A stretch of 64,000 nucleotides of DNA from Ampullaceana balthica (GCA_944989445.1 CALYLW010000011.1:163501-227500), one strand, 5' to 3'; shown: positions 45,935-59,352, counted from the first letter of the stretch. Notes: generated by a model from the letters alone, not told the origin. Translations and numbers: made by a program.

Positions 45935-48266
45935 TAGAAATGTCTCTTAAGTCACGTCGAGATGGTAACATACATGTTACTAGTTGTCTCTTAAGTCACG
46001 TCGAGATGGTAACATACATATTACTACTTGTCTCTTAAGTTACGTCGAGATGGTAACATACATATTACTACTTGTCTATTAAGTTACGTCGAGATGGTAA
46101 CATACATGTTACTAGTTGTCTCTTAAGTCACGTCGAGATGGTAACATACATATTACTACTTGTCTCTTAAGTTACGTCGAGATGGTAACATACATATTAC
46201 TACTTGTCTCTTAAGTTACGTCGAGATGGTAACATACATATTACTACTTGTCTCTTAAGTTACGTCGAGATGGTAACATACATATTACTACTTGTCTCTT
46301 AAGTCACGTCGAGATGGTAACATACATGTTACTAGTTGTCTCTTAAGTCACGTCGAGATGGTAACATACATGTTACTAGTTGTCTCTTAAGTCACGTCGA
46401 GATGGTAACATACATGTTACTAGTTGTCTCTTAAGTCACGTCGAGATGGCAACATACATGTTACTAGTTGTCTCTTAAGTCACGCCGAGATGGTAACATA
46501 CATATTACTACTTGTCTCTTAAGTTACGTCGAGATGGTAACATACATGTTACTAGTTGTCTCTTAAGTCACGTCGAGATGGTAACATACATGTTACTAGT
46601 TGTCTCTTAAGTCACGTCGAGATGGTAACATACATGTTACTAGTTGTCTCTTAAGTCACGTCGAGATGGCAACATACATGTTACTAGTTGTCTCTTAAGT
46701 CACGCCGAGATGGTAACATACATATTACTACTTGTCTCTTAAGTTACGTCGAGATGGTAACATACATGTTACTAATTGTCTCTTAAGTCACGTCGAGATG
46801 GTAACATACATATTACTACTTGTCTCTTAAGTCACGTCAAGATGGTAACATACATGTTACTAGTTGTCTCTTAAGTCACGCCGAGATGGTAACATACATG
46901 TTACTAGTTGTCTCTTAAGTCACGTCGAGATGGTAACATACATGTTACTAGTTGTCTCTTAAGTCACGTCGAGATGGTAACATACATATTACTACTTGTC
47001 TCTTAAGTTACGTCGAGATGGTAACATACATGTTACTACTTGTCTCTTAAGTCACGTCGAGATGGTAACATACATGTTACTAGTTGTCTCTTAAGTCACG
47101 CCGAGATGGTAAAATACATATTACTACTTGTCTCTTAAGTTACGTCGAGATGGTAACATACATATTACTACTTGTCTCTTAAGTCACGTCAAGATGGTAA
47201 CATACATGTTACTAGTTGTCTCTTAAGTCACGCCGAGATGGTAACATACATGTTACTAGTTGTCTCTTAAGTCACGCCGAGATGGTAACATACATGTTAC
47301 TAGTTGTCTCTTAAGTCACGTCGAGATGGTAACATACATGTTACTAGTTGTCTCTTAAGTCACGTCGAGATGGCAACATACATGTTACTAGTTGTCTCTT
47401 AAGTCACGCCGAGATGGTAACATACATATTACTACTTGTCTCTTAAGTTACGTCGAGATGGTAACATACATGTTACTAATTGTCTCTTAAGTCACGTCGA
47501 GATGGTAACATACATATTACTACTTGTCTCTTAAGTCACGTCAAGATGGTAACATACATGTTACTAGTTGTCTCTTAAGTCACGCCGAGATGGTAACATA
47601 CATGTTACTAGTTGTCTCTTAAGTCACGTCGAGATGGTAACATACATGTTACTAGTTGTCTCTTAAGTCACGTCGAGATGGTAACATACATATTACTACT
47701 TGTCTCTTAAGTTACGTCGAGATGGTAACATACATGTTACTACTTGTCTCTTAAGTCACGTCGAGATGGTAACATACATGTTACTAGTTGTCTCTTAAGT
47801 CACGCCGAGATGGTAAAATACATATTACTACTTGTCTCTTAAGTTACGTCGAGATGGTAACATACATATTACTACTTGTCTCTTAAGTCACGTCAAGATG
47901 GTAACATACATGTTACTAGTTGTCTCTTAAGTCACGCCGAGATGGTAACATACATGTTACTAGTTGTCTCTTAAGTCACGTCGAGATGGTAACATACATG
48001 TTACTACTTGTCTCTTAAGTCACGTCGAGATGGTAACATACATATTACTACTTGTCTCTTAAGTTACGTCGAGATGGTAACATACATGTTACTACTTGTC
48101 TCTTAAGTCACGTCGAGATGGTAACATACATGTTACTAGTTGTCTCTTAAGTCACGCCGAGATGGTAACATACATATTACTACTTGTCTCTTAAGTTACG
48201 TCGAGATGGTAACATACATGTTACTACTTGTCTCTTAAGTCACGTCAAGATGGTAACATACATGTT
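45935..48266 (+). repeat. 44-bp minisatellite, about 53 copies, with 352-bp higher-order period
   Basis: The unit contains GTCTCTTAAGTCACGTCGAG, ATGGTAACATACATGTTACT and AGTT. Two linked forms alternate: ATGTTACTAG with TCACG, and ATATTACTAC with TTACG. The marker CGTCAAGATGG falls at 46838, 47190, 47542, 47894 and 48246, each exactly 352 bp (8 units) apart. Confidence 0.97.
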
Positions 48267-49416
48267 ATTCACTAAATTTAAAGACTTTGAAGTCGTCTCT
48301 GTTTCCAATTTCAAATGTTAACATGTAGCCTTGTTATTTAGCCTATGAGCGGTCTTCTTTTTTTAACCCTTAGCAATGTCTCGTGGCATACTAGTGTCTC
48401 TGTTTTCAATATTAAAAAGTTCTATCCTCTTTTAAGGCCTAAACTCTACTGTTAACCAAGGAATTAAACATGAGTTTGTGTTATAGAAAACTGCATTCAC
48501 CGTTACGAATTTGAGAAGGGTTAAAAACCTGAAATTAACATCTACCTTCTAACTTTCATATCCTTGGTATTGAGTTCGCTTAATCAGTGCCTTTATTTTC
48601 AAAAGGTTTAAGTATCATCAGTATACCTTTCACAACCCGATAAAGAATTACTAGCTATGCATTTGTGTATGTCGCTGTAAATTTTACTGGTGATAATATA
48701 ATTATCCCCAAATTACGGGATATTACTTTTCTTTGATACAGCCGAGTTTCTTAAACGTCAAATAAGTTTTCCATCCGTGATTTATTAAGTTAATACTGTT
48801 AAGCCTAAATCTCTGGTGTACATTTAGAAGTATTTACTTCAACCGATTTTAGAAATCCGATATAATTATTATGAAAATATTTATCTAGTTCCCTTTTTAC
48901 ATAAAACAAATTTACAACAAAAAATAAAAAATATAAATAAATGTGACTGATTTTGAGAGCCTTAAAATATGCTTTAAATTTTTTCTTTGAAGTAAAATGT
49001 GTGGCTTTGGCGTTGAGGTTCAAAGAAATCGTGTAAAATGTTTCAGGCTGGGAAGTGGGAATACCATATCCTGATCGACTTGGATGTATCTACATGTTGT
49101 TCCTAAAAGAAGACGTGGTTTAAAGTCACTTGGTTCACAGATCATCTCAACCAGTATTGGTTGAAAAGGTTAGTGGTGTAAAGTGGTCATTTAAAACTTT
49201 GACACATTGCTAAGCCAGGGTCAGTGCAGAATGTTGTGTTGGGCGAGAAGCAGTGTCTGCAGCGGCAGAAAGCAGTAGATCAAATGCTAAGGAAGTCTAT
49301 GAAGAAGTCAACAAAACGAATACGGCGTATTAGCTGACAAAAATATTGCCATGAAAAAAAAATATTAAAACATAATTTATTTAATGTTACCAGAAAAGTC
49401 AGTTATATCCCCCGTA
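48267..49416. other. Intergenic, no gene established
   Basis: AT-rich. A 25-codon patch after TGTTTCAG at 49047-49124 reads like a terminal exon but is unsupported. Confidence 0.35.
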
Positions 49417-49480
49417 TCTTATCTGATCTGTTTACAGACGCTCTTTCTATACAGAAGATTATTGCGTATTTTGAATTGTA
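49417..49480 (-). repeat. LINE 3'-end-like fragment with GATAA tail
   Basis: TATCTTATCTGATCTG then ACAGACGCTCTTTCTATACA and GAAGATTATTGCG. Inverted, this equals the SINE tail at 42480-42520 and the first part of 61239-61400. Confidence 0.6.
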
Positions 49481-49612
49481 TGGTTAAGATACAAAGCTAA
49501 ACATTTTAAAGGCTTGAAAAGTTTAGTTATAGTATTTAGACGAAACGATAACAACATCCAAGGAATGGGGCATTTTGTCCCATGACTGAATCCTTCAAAA
49601 TGGACTCTAATG

Positions 49613-49806
49613 CAGTGGTTCTCAGCCTTTTGAGATTCAAGGACCACTTGAAAAATGTGTGTCTTAGCCGCGGACCACTACTGAAAATTTTGCTACACCC
49701 GTGCAGGAAATTTATAGATAATTAATTATACTTTGTATATAAATTAAAATTTCATCCTCGCGGACCACCAGGGACATCTCCGCGGACCACAGGTTGAGAG
49801 CCACTG
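49613..49806. mobile_element. hAT MITE with exact 8-bp duplication
   Basis: Ends CAGTGGTTCTCAGCCTTTT and AGGTTGAGAGCCACTG, with internal GCGGACCAC repeats. Flanks CTCTAATG (49605-49612) and CTCTAATG (49807-49814) are identical. It is 194 bp. Confidence 0.92.
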
Positions 49807-49890
49807 CTCTAATGTAATCATACCGTTGTCTCGAGTTAAAGTATTAAAATATTTCAAATGCAACTTTTTGTTTTAAATAACATTTTAACT

Positions 49891-50467
49891 CACTGAGATA
49901 CATCAATTTGCTTCACTGAGATATATCAATTTGCTTCACTGAGATACATCAATTTGCTTCACTGAGATACATCAATTTGCTTCACTGAGATACATCAATT
50001 TGCTTCACTGAGATATATCAATTTGCTTCACTGAGATATATCAATTTGCTTCACTGAGATATATCAATTTGCTTCACTGAGATATATCAATTTGCTTCAC
50101 TGAGATACATCAATTTGCTTCACTGAGATATATCAATTTGCTTCACTGAGATATATCAATTTGCTTCACTGAGATATATCAATTTGCTTCACTGAGATAT
50201 ATCAATTTGCTTCACTGAGATATATCAATTTGCTTCACTGAGATATATCAATTTGCTTCACTGAGATATATCAATTTGCTTCACTGAGATATATCAATTT
50301 GCTTCACTGAGATATATCAATTTGCTTCACTGAGATACATCAATTTGCTTCACTGAGATATATCAATTTGCTTCACTGAGATATATCAATTTGCTTCACT
50401 GAGATATATCAATTTGCTTCACTGAGATTCACCAATTTGCTTCAATGAGATTCACCAATTTGCTTCA
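49891..50467 (+). repeat. 23-bp minisatellite, about 25 copies
   Basis: The unit is CACTGAGATAYATCAATTTG then CTT. The last two copies are diverged (ATTCACCAATTTG). Confidence 0.97.
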
Positions 50468-51100
50468 CATCGAGCAAGCAAATTTATTACGCTTTATAGT
50501 TTAAACTGAGGAATATTTTATTGAGTTTTAAGTTTAATTCAATTTTTTAAATATTTTTATAAAAACCTCTTTCGATTTAAATCGCAGATTGTCGAATATA
50601 CTGAAAGAGTTGTGCACATTAAACAAGTGTCAACGCAATTTATTGGTGTTTGTTTCTTTTTATTTCTTAATTGCGTTAATGTTTCTTACTATTAACATTA
50701 ATTTCCTGGTACAGTTTATGAGCAGACACGGACATAAAGAATGAAACTGAAACGCGATATTTACCCCAAATGAGATTAGCGATGGATGTGATTGCAGGAA
50801 CATATTTTCTGACACAGGAACTCGGGAACTAACCAAACATTTGGTCATCAAGAAAAATAACAGGCTTAAAATGATTGCGAAACACAACACTCAGCGGACA
50901 TTCGCTTCATTCTCCGTTGGTCACCGTGGAAAAGCTTTCCTTGATGAAAACCAAACAAAGTGATGACCAGCCCAATGGCTTGATGCGTCCTTCTGAGATC
51001 ATACATGGCGTGAAAGCGGAGTCAACAAGCCAGCAGTCCTGAGAGTATCCAGCTACTTTTTTAACGAGCTACCATCCGATGGTACATGCGTGTGAGATGA
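50468..51100. other. Intergenic, no gene seen
   Basis: AT-rich up to about 50880, then rising GC content. No supported ORF. Confidence 0.35.
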
Positions 51101-51480
51101 CCAGGGTCCCTGCAACAACCGCTGTGACCCTATACACTTGGACTTGCAAATAGACGGGCAACGAAATATTGCCGCCGGCTAATAACGTTAGCGGATATTA
51201 CGATGCTTCTTGGTGTCATTATTCCGCCGGTGCATGCGTGGATCGGGGTCCGAGACGGGACCTGGACCACGATCTCTGACTCCAAGGCCCTATCGCGTGA
51301 CCCCGACATGGCGCGCCGATCCCACACTCGGCCGCCAGATTTGTGAAAACGGAGATAAGTTTCGTGAGTCGCCCAAACGGTTAGGGCGCCCGGCAGAACA
51401 CTTGACACCCCTGGCGGCGCTAACCAAGTAGTTCTCACCCACGACTAACCCTATCAAACGTGTTCCCCGGGGTCTGGAAG
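51101..51480. other. GC-rich island with short protein-like patches in different frames
   Basis: Unlike its surroundings this segment is GC- and CpG-rich. Forward frames show CNNRCDPIHLDLQIDGQRN (about 51110-51175), VHAWIGVRDGTWTTISDSKA (about 51230-51288) and ICENGDKFRESPKR (about 51340-51380), in two phases. The middle patch recalls the WIGL block of C-type lectin domains. It could be a decayed gene, a small exon or chance. Confidence 0.25.
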
Positions 51481-51793
51481 GTGCTATGTGCAAGAAAATA
51501 ACACGCCACGATCTTGCAGTATCGTTTTGTTTGCCTGTTCGTGTCGCTTTCGTTGGGTCCCTGCGTTCCTCCTGTGTCTGTTTTCGTGACTTTTCTCATT
51601 CATACACATTCCTCTGGAGCATATTAGCAAGTTAATTTATGCAAACCTTGTTGGTTATAATAGAAAACGTGTTAAACTTGGTTTTTATAAAGAATGGCCT
51701 ATTCGTATCAAAGTAATTGGTCTTCGGGTACATTTCAAAAGTTCTGAAATTGATGTAATACTTAAAATAAGGTGTACGTAGAAATATGTATAG

Positions 51794-52633
51794 ATACATA
51801 CACACATACATACATACATACATACATAAATACATATATACATACATACATACATACATATATACATACATACATACATACATACATACATACATAAATA
51901 CACACATACATACATACACACATAAATACATACATACATACATACATACATACATACATACATACATACATACATACATACATACATACATACATACATA
52001 CATACATACATACATACATACATACATACATACATACATACATACATACATACATACATACATACATACACACATACACGCATACATGCATACATACATA
52101 CATACATACATACATACATACATACATACATACATACATACATACATACATACATACATACATACATACACACATACATGCATGCATACATACATACATG
52201 CATAAATACAAACATACATACATTCATACATGCATACATGCATATATGCATACATGCATACATGCATACATGCATACATGCATAAATGCATAAATGCATA
52301 CATGCATACATGCATACATGCATACATGCATACATGCATACAGACATACATGCATACATGCATACATGCATACATGCATACATGCACACATGCATACATA
52401 CATACATACATACATACATACATACATACATACATACATACATACATACATACATACATACATACATACATACATACATACATACATACATACATACATA
52501 CATACATACATACATACATACATACATACATACATACATACATACATACATACATACATACATACATACATACATACATACATACATGCATACATGCATG
52601 CATAAATTCATACACACACATACACACACGTAC
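51794..52633. repeat. (CATA)n tetranucleotide repeat with CATG and CACA variants
   Basis: About 840 bp. A central block (about 52185-52390) is richer in GCATACAT units. Frames such as CMYVCMYV are artefacts. Confidence 0.98.
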
Positions 52634-53566
52634 ATGCATTCATGTCTCTGTCGATCTTTGACTTATCCCTTAAATACAAGTTCTACTGTTATTTTTTTAA
52701 TATAAATTGACTTTTTCATTGCATACAATCAAGTCAAACTCAACATCTTTCGCTTAATAAGTTATTCATTAAAGAAGAATGAATGGCATCCAATCACTGG
52801 CATCGGAGTTGCTTAAGATTAGCTGGACAAGGCCTTTGATATCTTACAGAATGACTTTTAAAAAATCTCACCGATTACAAAATTTAGAGGTTCACTAATT
52901 AGGTCATCATTGTCACTGCAAATGTTAGGATTTTTTGTGCGATGACGTTTCTTGTATTTCATTCATTTTATTTGTAAAAAATTTGGTACAAATAATATTT
53001 AGTTTTTGGCAGACAGTAATTATGTATTTTGGCTAAAATGTATTTAAAATTGAAAAAAAAATCAATTTATTTAGTTGAATAAAGGGGCTATAATCTATCA
53101 TTTAATATTTACAGTTCTAAACAAATCCAATTTAAACCTATTTATGGGCACCACAAGCACAAGCTTAATTTATTAATTTATTCATTTGTGGTATGTGGGA
53201 GGGTTAACTTTGCCTCTCGCTGTTGTCTACGGACTGGCACACGATCCGTCAGTATTTTAAAACGCGTGCCGCTGACGTCTAAGTCATTCCACCCACGATC
53301 TATATATTTCAAGTCTTTTTCTCTTGTGTCATCATGAAAGGTCATCTAAACAGCGACCTGAAGGCAGTTAATGCTGGTCAGAGGCACTCATCATGTTTGC
53401 GACGCCCTCTAGTTGTGACGCTTGTTTAGGGTACATGGCCAAAATGGCAAAGACATGCACTCTTACTCTTAAGAAAACAGTTTTTTCTGCTCTTAAAGAT
53501 TCACGAAAATACAAGAACACCAAAACGGTATGCTTCTTTTTTTGTCGGCTCCTCAAACTTGTTAGA
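52634..53566. other. Intergenic, no gene seen
   Basis: AT-rich up to 53200, then mixed. No repeats or genes are recognised. Confidence 0.35.
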
Positions 53567-53716
53567 TATGCACGGGCATTTAACTAGTATAACTGATGAT
53601 GCACGGGCATTCAACTAGTATAACTGATGATGCACGTGCATTCAACTAGTATAACTGATGATGCACGGGCATTCAACTAGTACAACTGTTGATGCGCGGG
53701 CATTCAACTAGTATAA
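53567..53716 (+). repeat. 31-bp minisatellite, 5 copies
   Basis: The unit is GCACGGGCATTCAACTAGTA then TAACTGATGAT. Confidence 0.9.
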
Positions 53717-54426
53717 CTTTTGATAATTTAGGCTTCTGTTCCATGTCAATAACGCACGTGAGTAAAACAAGCCGTAAGCTGAAATGATTTCGTTCTCGCC
53801 CGCGTTTAAGCTAAGCCAGAAGTACTGTTCTCGAAATGAAAAGGAAACGCTCAGTGATAAAGGTAGACTTTGGGTGTCAGTTTAATCGGGCTAACTTGAA
53901 AGGCTCGATATCAAAACGAGACGTAACGGCCGTCTCGAATGACATCTTGCCAACGATGCTTAGGGGAAACCGGATATCGAGATTTGTGGCCCCGAAGTTT
54001 CCCCCTGACCCTGCCACGGCCGGACCAACAGATGGTTCCTACACGAGGGGTAATCGCGGGATCGCATCACACGCTTAGAACCCCTAGCTCCCCGCTCACC
54101 ACCTAGGCTAAAACACCCCCCACCCACACCACAGTGATAAGAACTTGAGTCACAGTCCCACCTTTGAGAATAAAGTAACAGGTTATAAGACCATGGCAGA
54201 AAAACTCCTTCCTGCTTATATAAAGGGAATGTATGAATATTTGATCGCTGGTGGGTCTTCTGACGTAACCCAAGTACATAATGTGTCTGTAGACAAAGAA
54301 CATACGCGCAAGATTGCCTGAACTGCATCTGTATGCTAAAACTATTACCAATTAAAATATTTTTTTATGAATAGAGGAGAATATTTGATTTTAAAAATGC
54401 CATGAAAAGAAAATACTACCGTAATT
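53717..54426. other. Region with a GC-rich 80-codon open frame of unknown meaning
   Basis: 53836-54078 (+) is open and basic at its start (MKRKRSVIKVDFGCQF). It matches no family known to me and has no clear gene signals. The surrounding 53740-54110 is richer in GC and CpG than its neighbours. Confidence 0.3.
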
Positions 54427-54566
54427 GGATTACTATATTAATTAATAAATATATTACTATATTAATTAATAAATATATTACTATATTAATTAATAAAAAT
54501 ATTACTATATTAATTAATAAATATATTACTATATTAATTAATAAATATATTACTATATTAATTGGA
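54427..54566 (+). repeat. 24-bp AT-only minisatellite, about 6 copies
   Basis: The unit is ATTACTATATTAATTAATAA then ATAT. Confidence 0.9.
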
Positions 54567-55447
54567 TATAATCGGTATTTTTCACGATTTATCGTTTGAT
54601 TTAATTAAATTTGAAAGACATTCATTAGTATTTTTGGTATTTTTCGCGCCATTGAATGCCGCTTGGTGCCTAGCCTGGCATTCATACCGCATGTTGCCTA
54701 CACAGTTGCCTTAGACTATTTTAGAACATGCCAACGTCATTACTGTTAGCAAATACAATGTGACATAGACGAATAAAAGCAACCAGTGAACATCTATGAA
54801 TTATATTCCCTTTACGATTATGAGGTTATAGTCCATACACACATGTCAATTTAGGCTTACAGGCTCATGAGTCTATCAGTTGTGCGTTGCAAGGAACCTC
54901 AATATTTATCTCAGAGAGCTGAGCTCTCAGTTTTCACGTGATTGTTGACTGCGATGCTAAAAATATGTTTGCATATAAATATAAATATATAAAAATATAT
55001 GCAGTCATACCAGGCGACCGGTCAACAGAAAGGCGAGCAGCTGCATTGATACTTCCCTATGGTGCCACTGCGCATGCTCTATTTATTTGAGCGCTCGCTC
55101 GAACCTCGAGATATACCGGTAAGTCTGTTTACTTACGACACGAGGGGCATTACTAACTCCCCCTCCCCTCTTCCCACGAGGAAACTTCGTATCTCTCTCA
55201 TCAATACGTCTGCCCAGAAAGGTCAGCGTATCGAGCACTTGTCACTTGACTTGTGCACGATTGGGTCAACAAACCAGTTACTGGAATCCATGAGTTGTCT
55301 AAATAGTGCATGACGGGACGTTTATTTTCTTCTGTTGTAGTTAGTGCAATGTCTACAAATGTCTTATATACAAGGTCTAGTGGTCTCGGCAAGGCGAGCA
55401 GGCCCTGGCAAACACATTTCATCTCTTCAGAGCACTGGGGGCAGCAG

Positions 55448-55491
<44 letters not shown>

Positions 55492-56710
55492 CAAGTAGCC
55501 AGTCTTTATAAATGTTGCTGGCAATAATGGGCACCACAAAAACTCCTTGTAATACTGATGCTGCAATACAAAAGCCTCCACTTGTTCTCACTTGGGGAAT
55601 GGGTGGAGGGGGATGGTGGGTCTGGAGACACTGGGTGCATTGTCTTTACTTTCCGGCCTTCAAATGTGTGTTGAACAGAAACACAGCAAAAGGTTCTTAG
55701 CAAAAGTGCATAAATTCCACTAATTGAGCTTGTCATTTCCACATACATTCTACTTACCCTGGTGAATATTCACAACAAAAATTACTTAACACCTCGTCTT
55801 GTTTAACTTATATAGATAATCATTAATCCAGCCAGCCAGTTACTGGCTTCCACGAAATGATGAGATTTAAGCTCATTACCCCCACCTCCCCTCCTCACCG
55901 CGAAAAAACAACAAAACAACAAACCAAACCACACACAAACATGCGCGTGCGCGCGCACACACACACACTACTCAAACCTTTCTTGACATTGTTTGTGTTG
56001 AATCTTTGTGTCATAATATCCACTGGCATTTCAAGCAAGACGGCGTGAAAAATTTGAGATTGTTTGTTGTGGAAATCAATGAGTGCAATCAATGACAAGT
56101 GACAGATGCTGGGTGAAAACATCCCCGCGCCCGGGGGTTGTCCTCAACCGCCACCCCGCAAATTGGCCGGATCGCTGGACTCGGGCTGCAGATCTATTTT
56201 CTCACTGATCCAACCCACGTCAACCATGGTTGTGTACACCAGGCAGACGAGACGGCTATTTGCAAACGCCAACGTGGAGCCCCGGGTCCTCAGCCGCAAA
56301 CAAGAAATCGTAACTCTGTAACTCGTAGTTACCTCTTGAAGATACATTTCTAGACAACGTATCGCCACGGGGCTGGAGAAAGTGTTTGTTATTTTTTTTT
56401 GGAAAATAAAAAAAGTCTTAAGAATTTAATAGACGACCACGGCTAATGAAATAGAAATAAATGTCATGCTGTGTGCCTGACCGAAACTCGCAGGTGGACT
56501 GACAGTGAGAAGGAAACAGATCCACGTTGGTGTAAGGTGGAACTGGGTTATAGTTACATACTATAGGATCAACAGAATTGCACGACGTGCTATAAATGTG
56601 ACATTTGATGTTAAGTTTTGATAAAAAGTGTTGGAGGGATTCGAAAAAACTGTATATGCTACTAGTCACGGGAAGTTCACTGCGATTGCTTTTATTTAGA
56701 AACTTATTCT
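54567..56710. other. Intergenic; AT and CA microsatellites, no gene established
   Basis: An AT/ATAC microsatellite lies at 55450-55488 and a GC/CA run at 55935-55970. Two moderately GC-rich patches (55040-55320, 56100-56360) contain short frames in several phases without recognisable domains. Confidence 0.4.
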
Positions 56711-56718
56711 GTCGTCAG

Positions 56719-56900
56719 CAATGTTCCCTCTAAGGTTCATTGGTCCGTGTGCAAAGTAAAAAAAAACTCGTATGCAAAGTTGCACAAAATCCGTTTTTTT
56801 TGTGTGAAATATTTTATCAAAATTTGCTGCCCGGTAATTCTAAACGGCTGCGCGGCGTCGGTCAGATATCTGCCGACCGCGCAGCTGAAAGGGAAAATTG
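56719..56900. mobile_element. hAT MITE, CAATGTTCCCTCTAAG family, exact duplication
   Basis: Ends CAATGTTCCCTCTAAG and CTGAAAGGGAAAATTG. Flanks GTCGTCAG (56711-56718) and GTCGTCAG (56901-56908) are identical. It is 182 bp. A second copy is at 43070-43253. Confidence 0.93.
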
Positions 56901-56908
56901 GTCGTCAG

Positions 56909-58237
56909 TATTTAAATTAGGCAGTGATGATTGCGACGATCACTCCGCTGCCCGAAGTCTGGTTTTGATTAGGCAGTATTAGGTGGTTTTGATGGTGTGT
57001 ATTCTGCGAAATACCGTAATAGTTGCACGTTTATATATAAATGAAGTAGCCAACCGAATACATAAGCTTTATAATTCACATTGTGCATGACTTTAACGGC
57101 TACCATCACAGAACACCATCACTTAAAAGGAGAAAAAAGTCAAGAACTATTGTATTGCTCGTTTGACCTTTTAACCAGCGGGTGAAATCCAAATTCAACT
57201 GCCAACGGCTTTTTACGATTTCATTGGTGTTTTTTTTAACCTCATAAAAAAGAAATGGCCGGGTGCGAACAGAGGGAAACGTTCGCCTCTTGGGAGGGAG
57301 CGAGTCTGTCTTCAGCTGTCGTAATTCTATCTAACACGGGCCAAATACAGCGCCTTCCGCAAACCGGAAAATAAATAAATTGCATCAAAATTAGCCAACT
57401 TGGAGAAGAAGAAAAATGGGCCGGGGTAGGGGGCGGGGGCGGGGCTGGGGAGATTTTGGGGAGGGTGGGTGGTGAAAACTGTTGGTGGGAGAAAATTTGA
57501 GTGTACAACAAAGGGAGCTCACTACCGTTTGAAAGTAAACTCATGGGTGGTAGGCGGCACGCATTGAAATTTAATGGTTACAAAAACATTTTATGAAACA
57601 ACAGTGATGAAATATTAATTGCCGTAAATAGCCTTATTAGTAAAAAAAATCTTTCTTCCTTTCTTTTTTCCCCCATTCACTTTTGTCTTTCAATTCAGAA
57701 AAAAAAATTATCCCTTTCTACCATTTTCTTCCCTTTAAGTATTTTTTAGACTTTGTCTCTCATTCCGAGAAATTCCTAGACGAAACACTTTAAATGTGGG
57801 CGTGTCTTATCCCAGTCTTACTTCACCACACCAACCTCTACCCCAAGTCATTTACTCCAAGATCCGAACCATGACGCTGTCGTATAGATATCTACTTGCT
57901 TGAGTTAGAGAGTATGTTAAAAATATCTGAGGAGAAGTTAATAAAAACAAGATGTAGTTTTAATATACACGATGTTAACATTTTTTTCTTAAGGGAAGTG
58001 GGGTAATACATTTTAGTGTAGACACTGAACACAAGATGGGGGAGAGTGATATCGAATTTAAATTTGGGAGTGAGGGCCCACCAGAAAGTTTGCAGATTTA
58101 ATGACGTAAAATTATTGAACAGTGCTAGTTATTGTCCAGAAAATCCAAAGATGTCCTATTTTATATGTCCCAAAAGTTGAACAAAGTATCGTGCCGTGTT
58201 TTTTATGGGTGTCTCACAGTCTTTTCACTAGTGAACA
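56909..58237. other. Intergenic, no gene established
   Basis: Includes a G-rich tract on the + strand at 57418-57480 (GGGG runs capable of quadruplex structure). No domain-bearing ORF. Confidence 0.4.
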
Positions 58238-58245
58238 CGCTAGAT

Positions 58246-58607
58246 CAGGGGTCGGGAAACCATGGCTCGCGAGCCAGATGTGGCTCTATTGATGGCTGCA
58301 TATGGCTCTCAGACAAATATTCGATTATAAAAAAAACAACAACAAAAAACAACGTTTATTCAGACTCCTTTGATTTACATATTATTTGCATATTATTTAC
58401 ATATTATTTGCATATTAAAACAGCATAGCTATGTTATTAGAAAGAATTCAGAGACATAATTATTGTACTTTTAGTTTTGAAATTACACAAAATGCACACA
58501 TTTACTTGAATTTTTAGTTTTAAACATAATGTATGGCTCTCACAGAATTACTTTTCAAAATAGGTTGTGTCTATGGCTCTCTCAGACGAAAGGTTTCCCG
58601 ACCCCTG
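58246..58607. mobile_element. hAT MITE with exact 8-bp duplication
   Basis: Ends CAGGGGTCGGGAAACC and GGTTTCCCGACCCCTG form a perfect 16-bp inverted repeat. Internal TATGGCTCTC words occur on both sides. Flanks CGCTAGAT (58238-58245) and CGCTAGAT (58608-58615) are identical. It is 362 bp. Confidence 0.95.
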
Positions 58608-58615
58608 CGCTAGAT

Positions 58616-59352
58616 ATTGGTCTAGGAGTACCGAAGTACTCGAATTGGTGAAGGAGTATTAATGTATATCTATATGTCACTTTTTTTGTGACGAAGCCGT
58701 GAGTGTGTGGGAAGGGCTGGGCACGGGGCATTTGTCCAATCACTCTTCTAGGGGCCCACGTTTCCTCGAAGACATACATTTTCTAAAGCTATCAAAATTT
58801 CCTTAATGAATACTGAGGTATTTGGTATTTAAATTTAAATGAAAGATTGTGGACAGCACATTTCCAAATTATGTCGGCACATACGAAAATGAAAATTTTA
58901 TTGAGGGGACTAACTCTTCCACCGCATTCACTTTTGCGTATATCAAATTAAAAAAACAAAACAAAACAAAACAATCATGAACAAGAAAATTTTTTTAAAA
59001 TAAAACTATCTAAGATCGAAGCTGAAATTGTATACAATCTATATAGCATTATAGAGTTGTGTCACTTTAAAAATTTTTTTTACAGCCAGAAAAGATTTTA
59101 TAAATGAGGGAGAGCAAACATAAAACTTTTTTTTTATAATCCATAACAGGAAGACGTGGTTTTATAAATTACAAAATAAAACTCGGAGCAATAATAAAAA
59201 CGAGGAATTCATAAATTGAGGTTTGGTAGACAGTAAAAACAATAAAAAATTTAAATTTAACAAATCACTTGGCTAATTATATTTATTGCAAATATGTATG
59301 TATGTTGCTTTCCACTTTAAGGATATTTTAAGGTTTTTTTCCCCATTGCTTC
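58616..59352. other. Intergenic, AT-rich, no gene seen
   Basis: Nothing is recognised. Confidence 0.4.

Noticed and set aside
49047..49124. Terminal exon reading ...WEVGIPYPDRLGCIYMLF then stop after TTTCAG
   Set aside because: Too short, with no partner exon or polyA signal nearby.
51632..52705. Frames of 100-335 codons (CMYVCMYV, HTYIHTYI)
   Set aside because: Translations of a (CATA)n microsatellite.
55201..55581. 126-codon minus-strand frame with CCPQCSEEMKC
   Set aside because: It runs through an AT microsatellite (IYIYIY) and overlaps other frames; no domain recognised.
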